Part shown: one piece after another, positions 8,385 to 15,724 of the stretch
Layout: each line of letters starts with the position of its first letter
How positions within the stretch are numbered: position 1 is the stretch's first letter
Assembly (NCBI GenBank): GCA_018715345.1
Contig: DVLT01000048.1
Span: forward strand, 1-35,713
Source: Candidatus Onthocola gallistercoris
GTDB taxonomy: Bacteria; Bacillota; Clostridia; Lachnospirales; Lachnospiraceae
Length of the DNA stretch: 35,713 bases
Direction: 5' to 3'
Notes under the pieces: generated by a model
Databases searched by the model: none
Told to the model about the DNA's origin: nothing
The model's input: the letters and a program-made list of their open reading frames with translations, nothing else
Made by a program: the position numbers and the translations under genes

Positions 8385-9230
8385 TTGAAGATAGCAGTCG
8401 CTTATGACAATGGAAACATCTTCCAGCATTTTGGAAGAACAGAATTTTTTAAAGTATATCAGGTGGAAGACGGAAAAGTGATTTCCAGTGAGGTCATCGG
8501 TTCCAACGGTACTGGACACGGGGCGCTGGCAGGACTTCTGGCCGGCCAGTCGGTGGATGTCCTGATCTGCGGCGGCATCGGCGGCGGCGCCCAGGAAGCG
8601 CTTGCCCAGGCAGGTGTGGAATTGTGCGCCGGGGCTTCCGGCAGCGCGGATCAGGCAGTGGAACGTTACCTGAAGGGAGAACTGATCTCTTCAGGGGCCA
8701 ACTGTGATCATCACGGAGAAGGCCATGAATGCGACCATCATGAAGCAGGGGATTCCTGCGGCGGAGACTGCGGAACCGGCTGCGGCGCCCGTCCGGCCAT
8801 GACCGGGCGGAATGTGGGAAAGACCTGCCGTACCCATTACAGAGGAACATTCAATGACGGCACCCAGTTCGATTCATCCTATGACCGGGGCGAACCGCTG
8901 GAGTTTGTCTGCGGAGCCGGACAGATGATCAAAGGCTTTGACGCAGCTGTGGCGGATATGGAAGTGGGTCAGATCGTGGACGTCCATCTGATGCCGGAAG
9001 AAGCCTATGGCATGCCGGATCCAAACGCCGTGTTTACCGTGGAGATTGGGCAGCTTCCCGGTTCCGAGGATCTGGAAGTGGGTCAGCAAGTCTATCTGTC
9101 AAACCAGTATGGCCAGCCTTTCCCGGTCAAGGTGGCAGCGAAAGAAGGAACGACGATCACCTTTGACGCCAATCACGAAATGGCCGGCAAAGAACTGAAT
9201 TTCCGGATCGAGCTGGTGGAAGTACGGTAA
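8385..9230 (+). CDS. NifX/NifB-like domain fused to SlyD-like FKBP isomerase
   Basis: A 281-residue two-domain protein starting at TTG with AGGAGG eight bases upstream. Residues 1 to about 100 form a dinitrogenase iron-molybdenum-cofactor-type domain (MKIAVAYDNGNIFQHFGRTE, then GTGHGALAGLL and LICGGIGGGAQEAL), as in small NifX/NifB-like proteins. Residues about 107-135 are a Cys/His-rich linker (CDHHGEGHECDHH, CGGDCGTGCG) that looks able to bind metal. Residues about 140-281 are an FKBP/SlyD-type peptidyl-prolyl isomerase: GTFNDGTQFDSSYDRGEPLE, GAGQMIKGFDAAV, then the inserted-flap region VYLSNQYGQ and NHEMAGKELNFRIELVEV. SlyD proteins are folding helpers with a metal-binding His/Cys tail; here the metal-rich part is in the middle. 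A metal delivery or Fe-S handling role is inference. A terminator follows. Confidence 0.88.
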   Translation: MKIAVAYDNGNIFQHFGRTEFFKVYQVEDGKVISSEVIGSNGTGHGALAGLLAGQSVDVLICGGIGGGAQEALAQAGVELCAGASGSADQAVERYLKGELISSGANCDHHGEGHECDHHEAGDSCGGDCGTGCGARPAMTGRNVGKTCRTHYRGTFNDGTQFDSSYDRGEPLEFVCGAGQMIKGFDAAVADMEVGQIVDVHLMPEEAYGMPDPNAVFTVEIGQLPGSEDLEVGQQVYLSNQYGQPFPVKVAAKEGTTITFDANHEMAGKELNFRIELVEVR

Positions 9231-9301
9231 GTCTTTTAAAAGGATCATAAAGTCGGCAGATGCCCTGGGGGCAGAAAAAAGAGAATAAAAAAGGGACAGT
9301 A

Positions 9302-9361
9302 AAGAAGCTGAAATCCTGCCATTGATCAAATGGATCAAACGGCAGGTTTCGGCTTCTTTTT
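9302..9361 (+). terminator. Rho-independent terminator after the NifX-SlyD gene
   Basis: Left arm 9302-9320 (AAGAAGCTGAAATCCTGCC) pairs with 9341-9358 around a 20-base loop, followed by a T run ending at 9361. It closes the transcription unit that begins with the defence operon. Confidence 0.85.
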
Positions 9362-9640
9362 ACGTGTGGGGGAGAGGAGAAGAATTGTGAATTTCAATTT
9401 TGAATAAGCGATAAAAGTGATATGAAATACTTAAAATATGAAAATTAATCATTAAAACTGAAATATGTAAACATATAATGCGGAAAAATCCCTTAAAAAC
9501 CAGGCATTTCAAAAAAGGAGATCATATAAGTATATAAGTTAATATCTTGCTATATAAAAAGTAAAGAGCAAGATAATAAGTACTCTGTATGCCTTCCATT
9601 GGAACTCATACAGAGTCACAACAAAAAACACAACAAAACA

Positions 9641-9663
9641 AAAAAGCAAACCCTGCGGGTTTG
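9641..9663 (-). terminator. Possible minus-strand terminator in the gene-free region
   Basis: Read on the minus strand, CAAACCC-GCA-GGGTTTG is followed by CTTTTTTGTTTTG. This has the form of a short intrinsic terminator for a transcript entering from the right. No minus-strand gene is evident there, so it may end a non-coding transcript. Confidence 0.45.
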
Positions 9664-9884
9664 ACGGGAGAAATAGTGAATAGGAACTATAAAAAATAAA
9701 ATAGTGACTATTCATGGTGTTGTGGTGTTGTGTTTTGGCTGTGGAAAGAAAGGGGTACTTTCCATGGCTAGGCGTGACAGTCTCCTTTCTATTGTTATAC
9801 AGACACAGGGACACAGGCAGCAGGATGAGCCAGACGTCAATGGCCGGGAACCGGAGGCGTACGGGCCTTTGCTGCCTGTTCGGT

Positions 9885-9927
9885 CCGTCTGTGGATCCGG
9901 GAACATGCAGACGGGGACAGCCGTCTG
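9885..9927 (+). promoter_or_regulatory. Three-segment alternative hairpin
   Basis: CCGTCTG occurs at 9885-9891 and again at 9921-9927, and its complement CAGACGG lies between them at 9908-9914. The middle segment can pair with either flank but not both. This is the layout of an RNA switch or attenuator, although no T run follows the second hairpin. It lies about 150 bases before the ClpP-like gene. Confidence 0.45.
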
Positions 9928-10080
9928 AAATGATGACAGAGAACACACTGCATACACACTACAAAAACGGACACTACGAATCTGTAAAATACTCCTGAAG
10001 GAGTACGAGTGATCTTATGAAACTAAAAACAAAAAATAAATAACAACAAAACGAATAAAAAGGAAAAGGAGTGAGTCACT

Positions 10081-10701
10081 ATGACTAAACCATTGATCAT
10101 TAAAGAAACTTCCAACGGATATTCTGCCTATGGCATTGAAGACCAGATGCTTTCCGAACGCAAGATCATCTGCACCGGCGAGATTAACGCGGACAGCGTG
10201 AATTCGATGATCTTACAGCTGATGTATCTGGAAAGCACAGATCCTGAAAAAGAAATCACCATATACATAAACAGCCCGGGAGGGGAGGTGATCAGCGGGC
10301 TGGCCCTCTACGATGTCATGAATATGCTGTCCTGTCCCATACGGACGGTCTGCATGGGCATGGCAGCCAGCATGGGTTCCATCATATTCACTGCTGGCGA
10401 CAGGAGGGCCATGCTCCCCCACAGCAAGGTGATGATCCACGATCCTCTGATCGGAAATGTGGGAGGCAATGCGCTCCATGTCCATCAGCTCAGCGAAAAT
10501 CTCATGCGGACAAGAACACTTTCCGCGGAAATCCTTGCAAAACATACGGGAAAAACTGTGGAGGAGATCCTGGAAAAGACTGCGTCTGACTGCTATTTTA
10601 CAGCGGAAGAAGCTGTGGCATTCGGACTTGCCGATGAAATCCTCCAGCCGGATGACCAAAACAGATTTTCAGACCGCAAGAAAGGAGACGACAACAAATG
10701 A
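10081..10701 (+). CDS. ClpP-like serine protease in a mobile-type cassette
   Basis: A 206-residue protein with the ClpP fold and an intact catalytic triad: Ser97 in MGMAASMGS, His120 in SKVMIHDP and Asp170 in TASDCYFTAEEAV, at the same spacing as housekeeping ClpP. NSPGGEVISGLALYDVM is the conserved oxyanion and handle region. The N-terminal segment differs from housekeeping ClpP (MTKPLIIKETSNGYSAYGIE), and the C-terminal tail is short and charged. AAAAGGAGTGAGTCACT precedes the ATG. The stop overlaps the start of the VirD4-like gene (ATGA), and no clpX or other housekeeping partner is adjacent, so it appears to be a cassette-specific paralogue. Which unfoldase feeds it, if any, cannot be seen. 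The neighbouring ATPases are candidates only by location. Confidence 0.93.
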   Translation: MTKPLIIKETSNGYSAYGIEDQMLSERKIICTGEINADSVNSMILQLMYLESTDPEKEITIYINSPGGEVISGLALYDVMNMLSCPIRTVCMGMAASMGSIIFTAGDRRAMLPHSKVMIHDPLIGNVGGNALHVHQLSENLMRTRTLSAEILAKHTGKTVEEILEKTASDCYFTAEEAVAFGLADEILQPDDQNRFSDRKKGDDNK

Positions 10702-11942
10702 AAAATACATATCGTATATTGGCGGACAATGTCACTGTAAACAACAATACCTGGGTGACGGGACTCAACAATAATGACGTGATCGTCGGCCCGTCCGGCG
10801 GCGGCAAGACCACCGGTTACGTGATCCCCAATATCCTCAATGCTGAGGAAAGCATGATCATCACGGATACCAAGGGCAATCTGTGCTTTAAGCTGGGAGA
10901 AAGTCTCAAGAAAAAGGGCTACCGTATTATTCGGATCAGCCTGAAAGAATTGGCCGGAAACGAATGGGGATATAATCCTCTGGACCATATCCGCTACGAT
11001 CCAAAGGAGGACGAATATAACGAACAGGATATCATCTCCATAGCCCATACTCTGTCGCCGGCCCGCTCAGTAAAGGAGCCTTTCTGGGAAGAAGCCGCCC
11101 AGATGTATCTGGAGTGCCTCATATCCTATGTTATGAAGGCGCTGCCGAAGAGGGAACATAACCTGAAATCGGTGGGACGGCTTGCAGACAACATAGGCGC
11201 TCCATCCGGGGAACTGGACCGGATGATGTACGAACTGGAAGATGTGGAGCCGGACTGTTTTACGATACGCCGTTATAAGCAGATGTGTTCAAACAGATCC
11301 GCCGACAAAATGGATGCCAGCATCAAAGGAATGGTATTCAATGCCCTGAATCCGTTTGCCAGCAAGGATATCGAGAGACTGTTTGAAAATCCGAAGCGTA
11401 TTGATTTTAAACTGCTGGGCAGAAAAAAGACTGCTGTATTTCTGGAAGTCAGCGATACGGACCGCTCCATGGATACGCTGGCAAACCTGTTTTACACACA
11501 GGCCCTTCAGAACCTGTGCCGGGAGGCTGATGCCCGTATTCCAGATTGCCGGCTGAAAGTGCCTGTACGTTTTATACTGGATGATTTTGCCACGAATACG
11601 CTGATACCGGATTTTGACAAGATCATTTCGGTCATCCGTTCCAGGGAAATCTATGTGAGCCTGATCATCCAGAGCATTTCCCAGCTGGAAAGTCTCTATG
11701 GGCCGTATAAGGCGATAACCATACTGAACAACTGCGATAATCTGCTGTATCTGGGCGGACAGGATGTGGAAACAGCCCGGTATATTGGAACAAAGCTGAA
11801 TAAAACAACGGCTACCGTATTGAATCTGCCTCTGGACAGCGCCTTCTTATTCACAAGGGGAAGGGAACCGAGGAAGGTGAAGAAATATAATCCCTTCCGC
11901 CATGAGAGTAAGAATGAGAATCTACCGGAACAGAGTCGGTGA
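10698..11942 (+). CDS. VirD4/TraG-type ATPase lacking membrane helices
   Basis: A 414-residue member of the type IV coupling protein family. Walker A is GPSGGGKTTGYVIPN near residues 31-45, followed by SMIITDTKGNL, WGYNPLDHI and FWEEAAQMYLECLI. The Walker B/TraG motif is PVRFILDDFATNTLIPDFDK, then VIRSREIYVSLIIQSISQLE. These are family hallmarks. Typical VirD4/TraG proteins of Gram-positive elements are near 600 residues with N-terminal membrane helices. This one begins only about 30 residues before the P-loop and has no hydrophobic segment, so it is predicted to be soluble. Coupling proteins normally bring relaxase-DNA to a conjugation channel; no relaxase or channel gene is visible here. 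Coupled to the ClpP-like gene by ATGA overlap. Confidence 0.92.
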   Translation: MKNTYRILADNVTVNNNTWVTGLNNNDVIVGPSGGGKTTGYVIPNILNAEESMIITDTKGNLCFKLGESLKKKGYRIIRISLKELAGNEWGYNPLDHIRYDPKEDEYNEQDIISIAHTLSPARSVKEPFWEEAAQMYLECLISYVMKALPKREHNLKSVGRLADNIGAPSGELDRMMYELEDVEPDCFTIRRYKQMCSNRSADKMDASIKGMVFNALNPFASKDIERLFENPKRIDFKLLGRKKTAVFLEVSDTDRSMDTLANLFYTQALQNLCREADARIPDCRLKVPVRFILDDFATNTLIPDFDKIISVIRSREIYVSLIIQSISQLESLYGPYKAITILNNCDNLLYLGGQDVETARYIGTKLNKTTATVLNLPLDSAFLFTRGREPRKVKKYNPFRHESKNENLPEQSR

Positions 11943-11967
11943 TACAGGAAAGGAGTGTGCGTATCAC

Positions 11968-12789
11968 ATGGACAAAAAGCAGAAATTCTGCGTCAAAGGC
12001 GTGAAGACAGCCTCGTTGGAAACGAGGCTGGACAACGCCCGAAAACTGGAAGTGACCGATTTTCGTTCGGTTGAAGCTAAGATCCGGAGGATCGGATCAG
12101 AAACTCTGGAAAAGTACTTTTTCTATGATGACAGAGATTATGAAGCTTTCCGTCAGTCCTGTGCCAGAATAGGTGAAAATATCACGCCGCAGAGCAGTTA
12201 TATGAAAGCATGCATGGCCGTCCGGAAATGCGCCCGGATGGGCCGGTGCAATGACGCCATAGAGATGATGCGCCTGCTGCTCACACCGATCCGGAACATG
12301 GGTGGAAAATACCAGTGGGCGAGTGATCCGGATCAGGGCAAAGAACAGGATGAATCTTTAAAAGGAAAGGATTATCCCGTTCGGACATTCTACATCTTCC
12401 TGCCGGACTATATCAAAGTCCTGGATCAGATGTTTCCGGGACAGAAGCAGGATTATGACTGGTTTTACAGGAAACATATACGCAGCGAACCCTGGTGGAA
12501 AGGCGGGGTTCCCTGTCTTCTGGAAGTGGCTTATGTGGAAATGAAAATTTCCGAAAAAGCCGAAGAAGCCATTGACGGCGAGCCGCTTTTTGACTATCTT
12601 TGGAAACCCAGAGAGCCCATTGACTGGACAGATGAAAAAGAATATGCCAATGAAAAGGATCCGGCGATCCGGGAAGCTTTTAAGGGGCGGTGGTGGCGTA
12701 TCCTTGACAGGCTTCTGATCGAACCTTATACACTTATGGAAAGGAGTTGCAGACAAAATACCGGCTCAATAAGCGGACAAGCGCATTGA
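11968..12789 (+). CDS. Unknown protein of the ClpP/VirD4 cassette
   Basis: A 273-residue protein; the ATG at 11968 is chosen because AGGAAAGGAGTG lies about ten bases upstream. No family is recognised. It is mostly hydrophilic and helical, with many Cys, Trp and charged residues, no signal peptide and no membrane segment. A feature that may help recognition is the string WWKGGVPCLLEVAYVEMKI followed later by FKGRWWRILDRLLIEPYTL. It starts 25 bases after the VirD4-like stop and is probably in the same transcript. A strong hairpin follows its stop. Confidence 0.75.
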   Translation: MDKKQKFCVKGVKTASLETRLDNARKLEVTDFRSVEAKIRRIGSETLEKYFFYDDRDYEAFRQSCARIGENITPQSSYMKACMAVRKCARMGRCNDAIEMMRLLLTPIRNMGGKYQWASDPDQGKEQDESLKGKDYPVRTFYIFLPDYIKVLDQMFPGQKQDYDWFYRKHIRSEPWWKGGVPCLLEVAYVEMKISEKAEEAIDGEPLFDYLWKPREPIDWTDEKEYANEKDPAIREAFKGRWWRILDRLLIEPYTLMERSCRQNTGSISGQAH

Positions 12790-12837
12790 CAACCGGTAAA
12801 ATGATACATTATAATAACAATAAGCTTAAAAAAGAGG

Positions 12838-12882
12838 ATACCCATCGGCATAGGAACACGGTTCCTTATTGCTGATGGGTAT
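12838..12882 (+). promoter_or_regulatory. Large hairpin between cassette genes
   Basis: ATACCCATC (12838-12846) pairs perfectly with 12874-12882. Inside, GGCA pairs with TGCT (one G-U), and AGGAAC (12852-12857) pairs with 12861-12866. No strong T run follows, so it is more likely an mRNA processing or attenuation element than a plain terminator. A second small hairpin, GCCGC/GCGGC at 12906-12919, lies just before the next start. Confidence 0.6.
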
Positions 12883-12937
12883 TATACTTAAGGTGAAACT
12901 GCCAGGCCGCCAAAGCGGCGGAAGAATGGAGATCGAT

Positions 12938-13921
12938 ATGGAAAAAAACACTCCGGTATCATTAACTTCTTTACAGGAAACCGTCCGGTTATTTGACAGA
13001 AAACATATGAATACACTGCAGATACGCCGTTACCCTACAGGCATGCGCAGGCTTGACCGGGCGCTGGGCGGCGGGATCAGCGCAGGTATGTATATCCTGG
13101 GAGCCATTCCCAATCTGGGCAAATCCACCTTCGCGCTGCAGATTGCCCAGAACCTGTCCGCATCGGGCATACCGGTCTTATTTTTTTCAATGGAAATGAC
13201 AAAAAACAGGATCGCGTCCAAGGCCATCAGCCGCCAGCTGTTTAAAAACGGCTCCCCGGTCCGGTATTCTTCGGATATGCTGCTGAACCAAAACACCTTC
13301 ATCGATCCGGAGGCATGGGCTCAGATCGACCGGGCCAGACAGGAAGTACAGGAGGAAACGAAAAATCTGTATGTGATCGAACGGACGGAACATATCGGTT
13401 CGGGAGAAGACATCGTCAGGATATGCGAACAATATATGGATGAGCTGGGGCCGGATAAAAAGCCGGTGGTCATGGTGGATTATCTGCAGATCCTTTCCGG
13501 AAGAAAGGACAGGGATTTTGTCAGCGACCGGGCTATTGTGGACAATAACATCCGGGTTTTGACCATGCTGGCTACACGGAAGAAACTTCCGGTGGTCGTG
13601 ATCAGCGCGTTCAACCGTTCCAATTATATGTCGGAAGTATCCATGGAAGCATTTAAAGAATCCGGCGCCATTGAATATTCGGCAGATGTGATCCTGGGTA
13701 TGCAGCTTGGCCGGGTGGGCTCGGATGGTTTTGATCTGAATGCGGAAAAAGCCAGAAATCCAAGAGACATCCAGATCGTCATTCTGAAGCAGCGTTACGG
13801 AAAGAGCGGCAATACCCTTTCTTTCCGATATTATCCGGCAAATGATTATTTTGAAGAAGCGGAAGGCAACACGGGGACAGATGATTTCTTCCCTGAACTT
13901 CCGGGAAGGTTTTTGGATTAG
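12938..13921 (+). CDS. DnaB-like replicative helicase core protein
   Basis: A 327-residue protein if started at ATG 12938 (TGGAGA upstream); ATG 12926 is an alternative. It matches the C-terminal RecA-like domain of DnaB helicases: YPTGMRRLDRALGGGI, P-loop GAIPNLGKSTFALQIAQNL near residues 55-73, FFSMEMTKNRIASKAISRQL, Walker B VVMVDYLQIL, and IQIVILKQRYGKSGNTLSF, corresponding to the DnaB KNRxG motif. The N-terminal DnaB collar domain is absent, because the core begins about 35 residues in. DnaB-like proteins of plasmids and phages unwind DNA at origins, while core-only versions occur in mobile elements with uncertain roles. In this cassette it may drive element replication. Confidence 0.87.
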   Translation: MEKNTPVSLTSLQETVRLFDRKHMNTLQIRRYPTGMRRLDRALGGGISAGMYILGAIPNLGKSTFALQIAQNLSASGIPVLFFSMEMTKNRIASKAISRQLFKNGSPVRYSSDMLLNQNTFIDPEAWAQIDRARQEVQEETKNLYVIERTEHIGSGEDIVRICEQYMDELGPDKKPVVMVDYLQILSGRKDRDFVSDRAIVDNNIRVLTMLATRKKLPVVVISAFNRSNYMSEVSMEAFKESGAIEYSADVILGMQLGRVGSDGFDLNAEKARNPRDIQIVILKQRYGKSGNTLSFRYYPANDYFEEAEGNTGTDDFFPELPGRFLD

Positions 13922-13935
13922 TCCGGGAGATTATC

Positions 13936-14817
13936 ATGAAAGTTGACTATATCAGTATCAATAATACGAAAATTGCCAATTCCATCCGTAAGTATGATCA
14001 GCTGGCCGGGGTTCGGGGCATCGTCCAGACCAATGCCCGCTCTTCCAGACGCAAGATATTCAGCCAGTTCGTGATCACACAGGACCTGTCCTATCTGGAG
14101 ATGACGGCGGCAGACGCGGTGTATTCCCTGTATCGTCAGGGAGTAAAGAAATTTACTGTCAGAAAGGTACTTCTTCTTATGGCAGCAGACGAAAACATAT
14201 CTCTTCCCGCGTTCCGCAGGCAGCGGATGGATCAGATCATCCATAAACTGAGTCAGATGAAAATATACATCGATTGCCGGCAAGAAGCCAGTGACACGAA
14301 CAAAATGCAAAAACGGTATGAAGGGATTTTTTTGCCGGTGAAAGCGGAGGGGAAAGGGTATGTCTTTTTGGAGGATGCCCAGATGCCTCTTTATGCATAT
14401 GGGGAAGCGAAAAAACAGATGATCACCGTGCCTGTACGTCTGCTGGCCTATGAACCGGATGAGGGAAAGGAAAAAGAGTCCCGACTGATCAATAGTGATG
14501 AAAACATTTTGCTAAAAGTCTATCTGATCCACGAACTGGAAATCGTACGGAATAAGAAGAACAAAGTGACCGAAAAAACTTTCCGTATAAAAGATCCCGG
14601 TGACAGCGGTGTTCTTTCGGCTATGGAGATTGAACGGTCGTCCTTTTCAGAAGAATCCTATATGAATAAAATCCGGGAAGTGTATCGGAAAACAGAATTG
14701 CTTTTTGGATATTGGAGACGAGTCGGTTATCTGAGGGACTATCGAGCGGATAAGGAGACGTATAGTTTTTATGTTTCCCAGGACATGCTCTGCCATGATC
14801 CGTCAAAATTGTTTTGA
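13936..14817 (+). CDS. Unknown protein, possible replication-initiator type
   Basis: A 293-residue protein starting 15 bases after the DnaB-like stop, with GGGAGA upstream. No family is confidently recognised. Residues about 55-115 (TAADAVYSLYRQGVKKFTVR, then FRRQRMDQIIHKLSQMKIYI) look like a winged-helix or helical DNA-binding segment of the kind found in plasmid replication initiators. The rest is basic with a helical C-terminus (MNKIREVYRKTELLFGYWRR). No signal peptide or membrane segment. Its position after a DnaB-like helicase supports a replication role, but this is inference. A terminator follows and ends the cassette. Confidence 0.72.
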   Translation: MKVDYISINNTKIANSIRKYDQLAGVRGIVQTNARSSRRKIFSQFVITQDLSYLEMTAADAVYSLYRQGVKKFTVRKVLLLMAADENISLPAFRRQRMDQIIHKLSQMKIYIDCRQEASDTNKMQKRYEGIFLPVKAEGKGYVFLEDAQMPLYAYGEAKKQMITVPVRLLAYEPDEGKEKESRLINSDENILLKVYLIHELEIVRNKKNKVTEKTFRIKDPGDSGVLSAMEIERSSFSEESYMNKIREVYRKTELLFGYWRRVGYLRDYRADKETYSFYVSQDMLCHDPSKLF

Positions 14818-14825
14818 TGACTAAA

Positions 14826-14866
14826 AACATTCCCATTCTGTAAAGGTTGGGTATGTTTTCTTTTTT
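14826..14866 (+). terminator. Terminator ending the ClpP/VirD4/DnaB cassette
   Basis: AACATTCCCA (14826-14835) pairs with TGGGTATGTT (14848-14857), with one T-T mismatch, followed by TTCTTTTTTC. Nine bases after the stop of the last cassette gene. Confidence 0.85.
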
Positions 14867-14891
14867 CATACATGTCCATATATGGTATAAT
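14863..14891 (+). promoter_or_regulatory. Promoter of the metallophosphoesterase gene
   Basis: A perfect -10 TATAAT at 14886-14891 with a poor -35 (TTTTCA, 14863-14868) at 17 bases, inside the T run of the preceding terminator. Confidence 0.55.
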
Positions 14892-14923
14892 CCCAAATAT
14901 GAGAAACAAAGGAGATGACGGCT

Positions 14924-15664
14924 ATGGCCTTATATGCCCTGGGAGATCTGCATCTGAGTTTCCAGGCGGATAAACCGATGGATGTGATGGGAAAAGTCTG
15001 GAAGCGCCATGAACGGAAGATCGAAAAATATGTAAACCGCATTGTGAAACCGGAGGATACCCTTGTTTTGACCGGTGATCATTCCTGGGGAAGAAAGCTG
15101 CCGGAATGTGAACAGGATCTGGCCTTTATCGAAAATCTTCCCGGAAGGAAGATACTGCTCCGGGGAAATCATGATATGTTCTGGGATGCGAAAAAAACAA
15201 AACAGCTGAACGAAATATTTAAAGATCGGCTGTTTTTTCTGCAGAATAATTTTTATGCTTATAAAGACTACGCACTGGTGGGCGCCAAAGGCTATACCTT
15301 TGAAGGACCCTTTTATCTGGACCGGAGGGGCCGGATCGTCGGCTGGGATGAAGAACGGGAAGCCCGGGCGAAAAAGCTTGTGGACAGAGAAATGGGCCGG
15401 CTTCGGGAGTCCTTTTGCCAGGCAAAGACTGCCGGATATAAGAAATTCATCATGTTTCTCCACTATCCCCCCACGAACATAATGGAACAGACGTCGCCCT
15501 TCACGGAAATCGCCGAGGAGAACCATGTAACGGCAGTGGTCTATTCCCATTGCCATGGCGAGACCCGTTTTGGAGACAGCATACGCGGCTCCTTCCATGG
15601 TGTGCAGTATATGCTGGTGTCCGGCGATTATCTGAATTTCCATCCGGCGCTCGTGCTGGAATGA
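14924..15664 (+). CDS. Calcineurin-like metallophosphoesterase
   Basis: A 246-residue protein. The ATG at 14924 is preferred to the one at 14915 because AAAGGAG lies nine bases upstream. The phosphoesterase metal motifs are present in order: YALGDLHLS, LVLTGDHSWG, LLRGNHDMFWD, MFLHYPPT and VVYSHCHGETRFG. The GDHSWG motif has His where many members have Asn. It is cytoplasmic by absence of any signal. Substrate cannot be predicted; members hydrolyse phosphoesters with a two-metal centre. It has its own promoter after a terminator and stands alone. Confidence 0.88.
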   Translation: MALYALGDLHLSFQADKPMDVMGKVWKRHERKIEKYVNRIVKPEDTLVLTGDHSWGRKLPECEQDLAFIENLPGRKILLRGNHDMFWDAKKTKQLNEIFKDRLFFLQNNFYAYKDYALVGAKGYTFEGPFYLDRRGRIVGWDEEREARAKKLVDREMGRLRESFCQAKTAGYKKFIMFLHYPPTNIMEQTSPFTEIAEENHVTAVVYSHCHGETRFGDSIRGSFHGVQYMLVSGDYLNFHPALVLE

Positions 15665-15724
15665 AGGGGCAAACAGGTAAAAAACAGATGATTTCTGGAT
15701 AAAGCATAACCTCAGGAGGAGAAT

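Larger units (their letters stand above)
9362..10080. other. Gene-free, hairpin-rich region before the ClpP/VirD4 cassette
   Basis: About 700 bases in which no frame looks like a real protein. The first 170 bases are very AT-rich. Perfect or near-perfect inverted repeats follow: TATCTTGCT (9543-9551) with 9567-9575; ACTCTGTATG (9582-9591) with 9607-9616, with an inner TTCC/GGAA stem; CAAACCC (9647-9653) with 9657-9663; CAGGCAGCA (9814-9822) with 9870-9878; a three-segment set at 9885-9927; and TACTCC (9990-9995) with 10000-10005. GGTGTTGT is repeated in tandem at 9716-9731. It may be a long structured leader, a non-coding RNA, or a former origin of replication or transfer. Function unknown. 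Confidence 0.6.

Noticed and set aside
9539-9957. Open frames on both strands in the gene-free region (for example 9704-9928 plus and 9712-9957 minus)
   Set aside because: Low-complexity or Cys/Arg-biased translations, no ribosome sites, and overlap with hairpins.
9230-14820. Calling the cassette a complete ICE or plasmid
   Set aside because: No relaxase, integrase, channel ATPase or clear attachment repeats are seen, so only a mobile-type origin is claimed.
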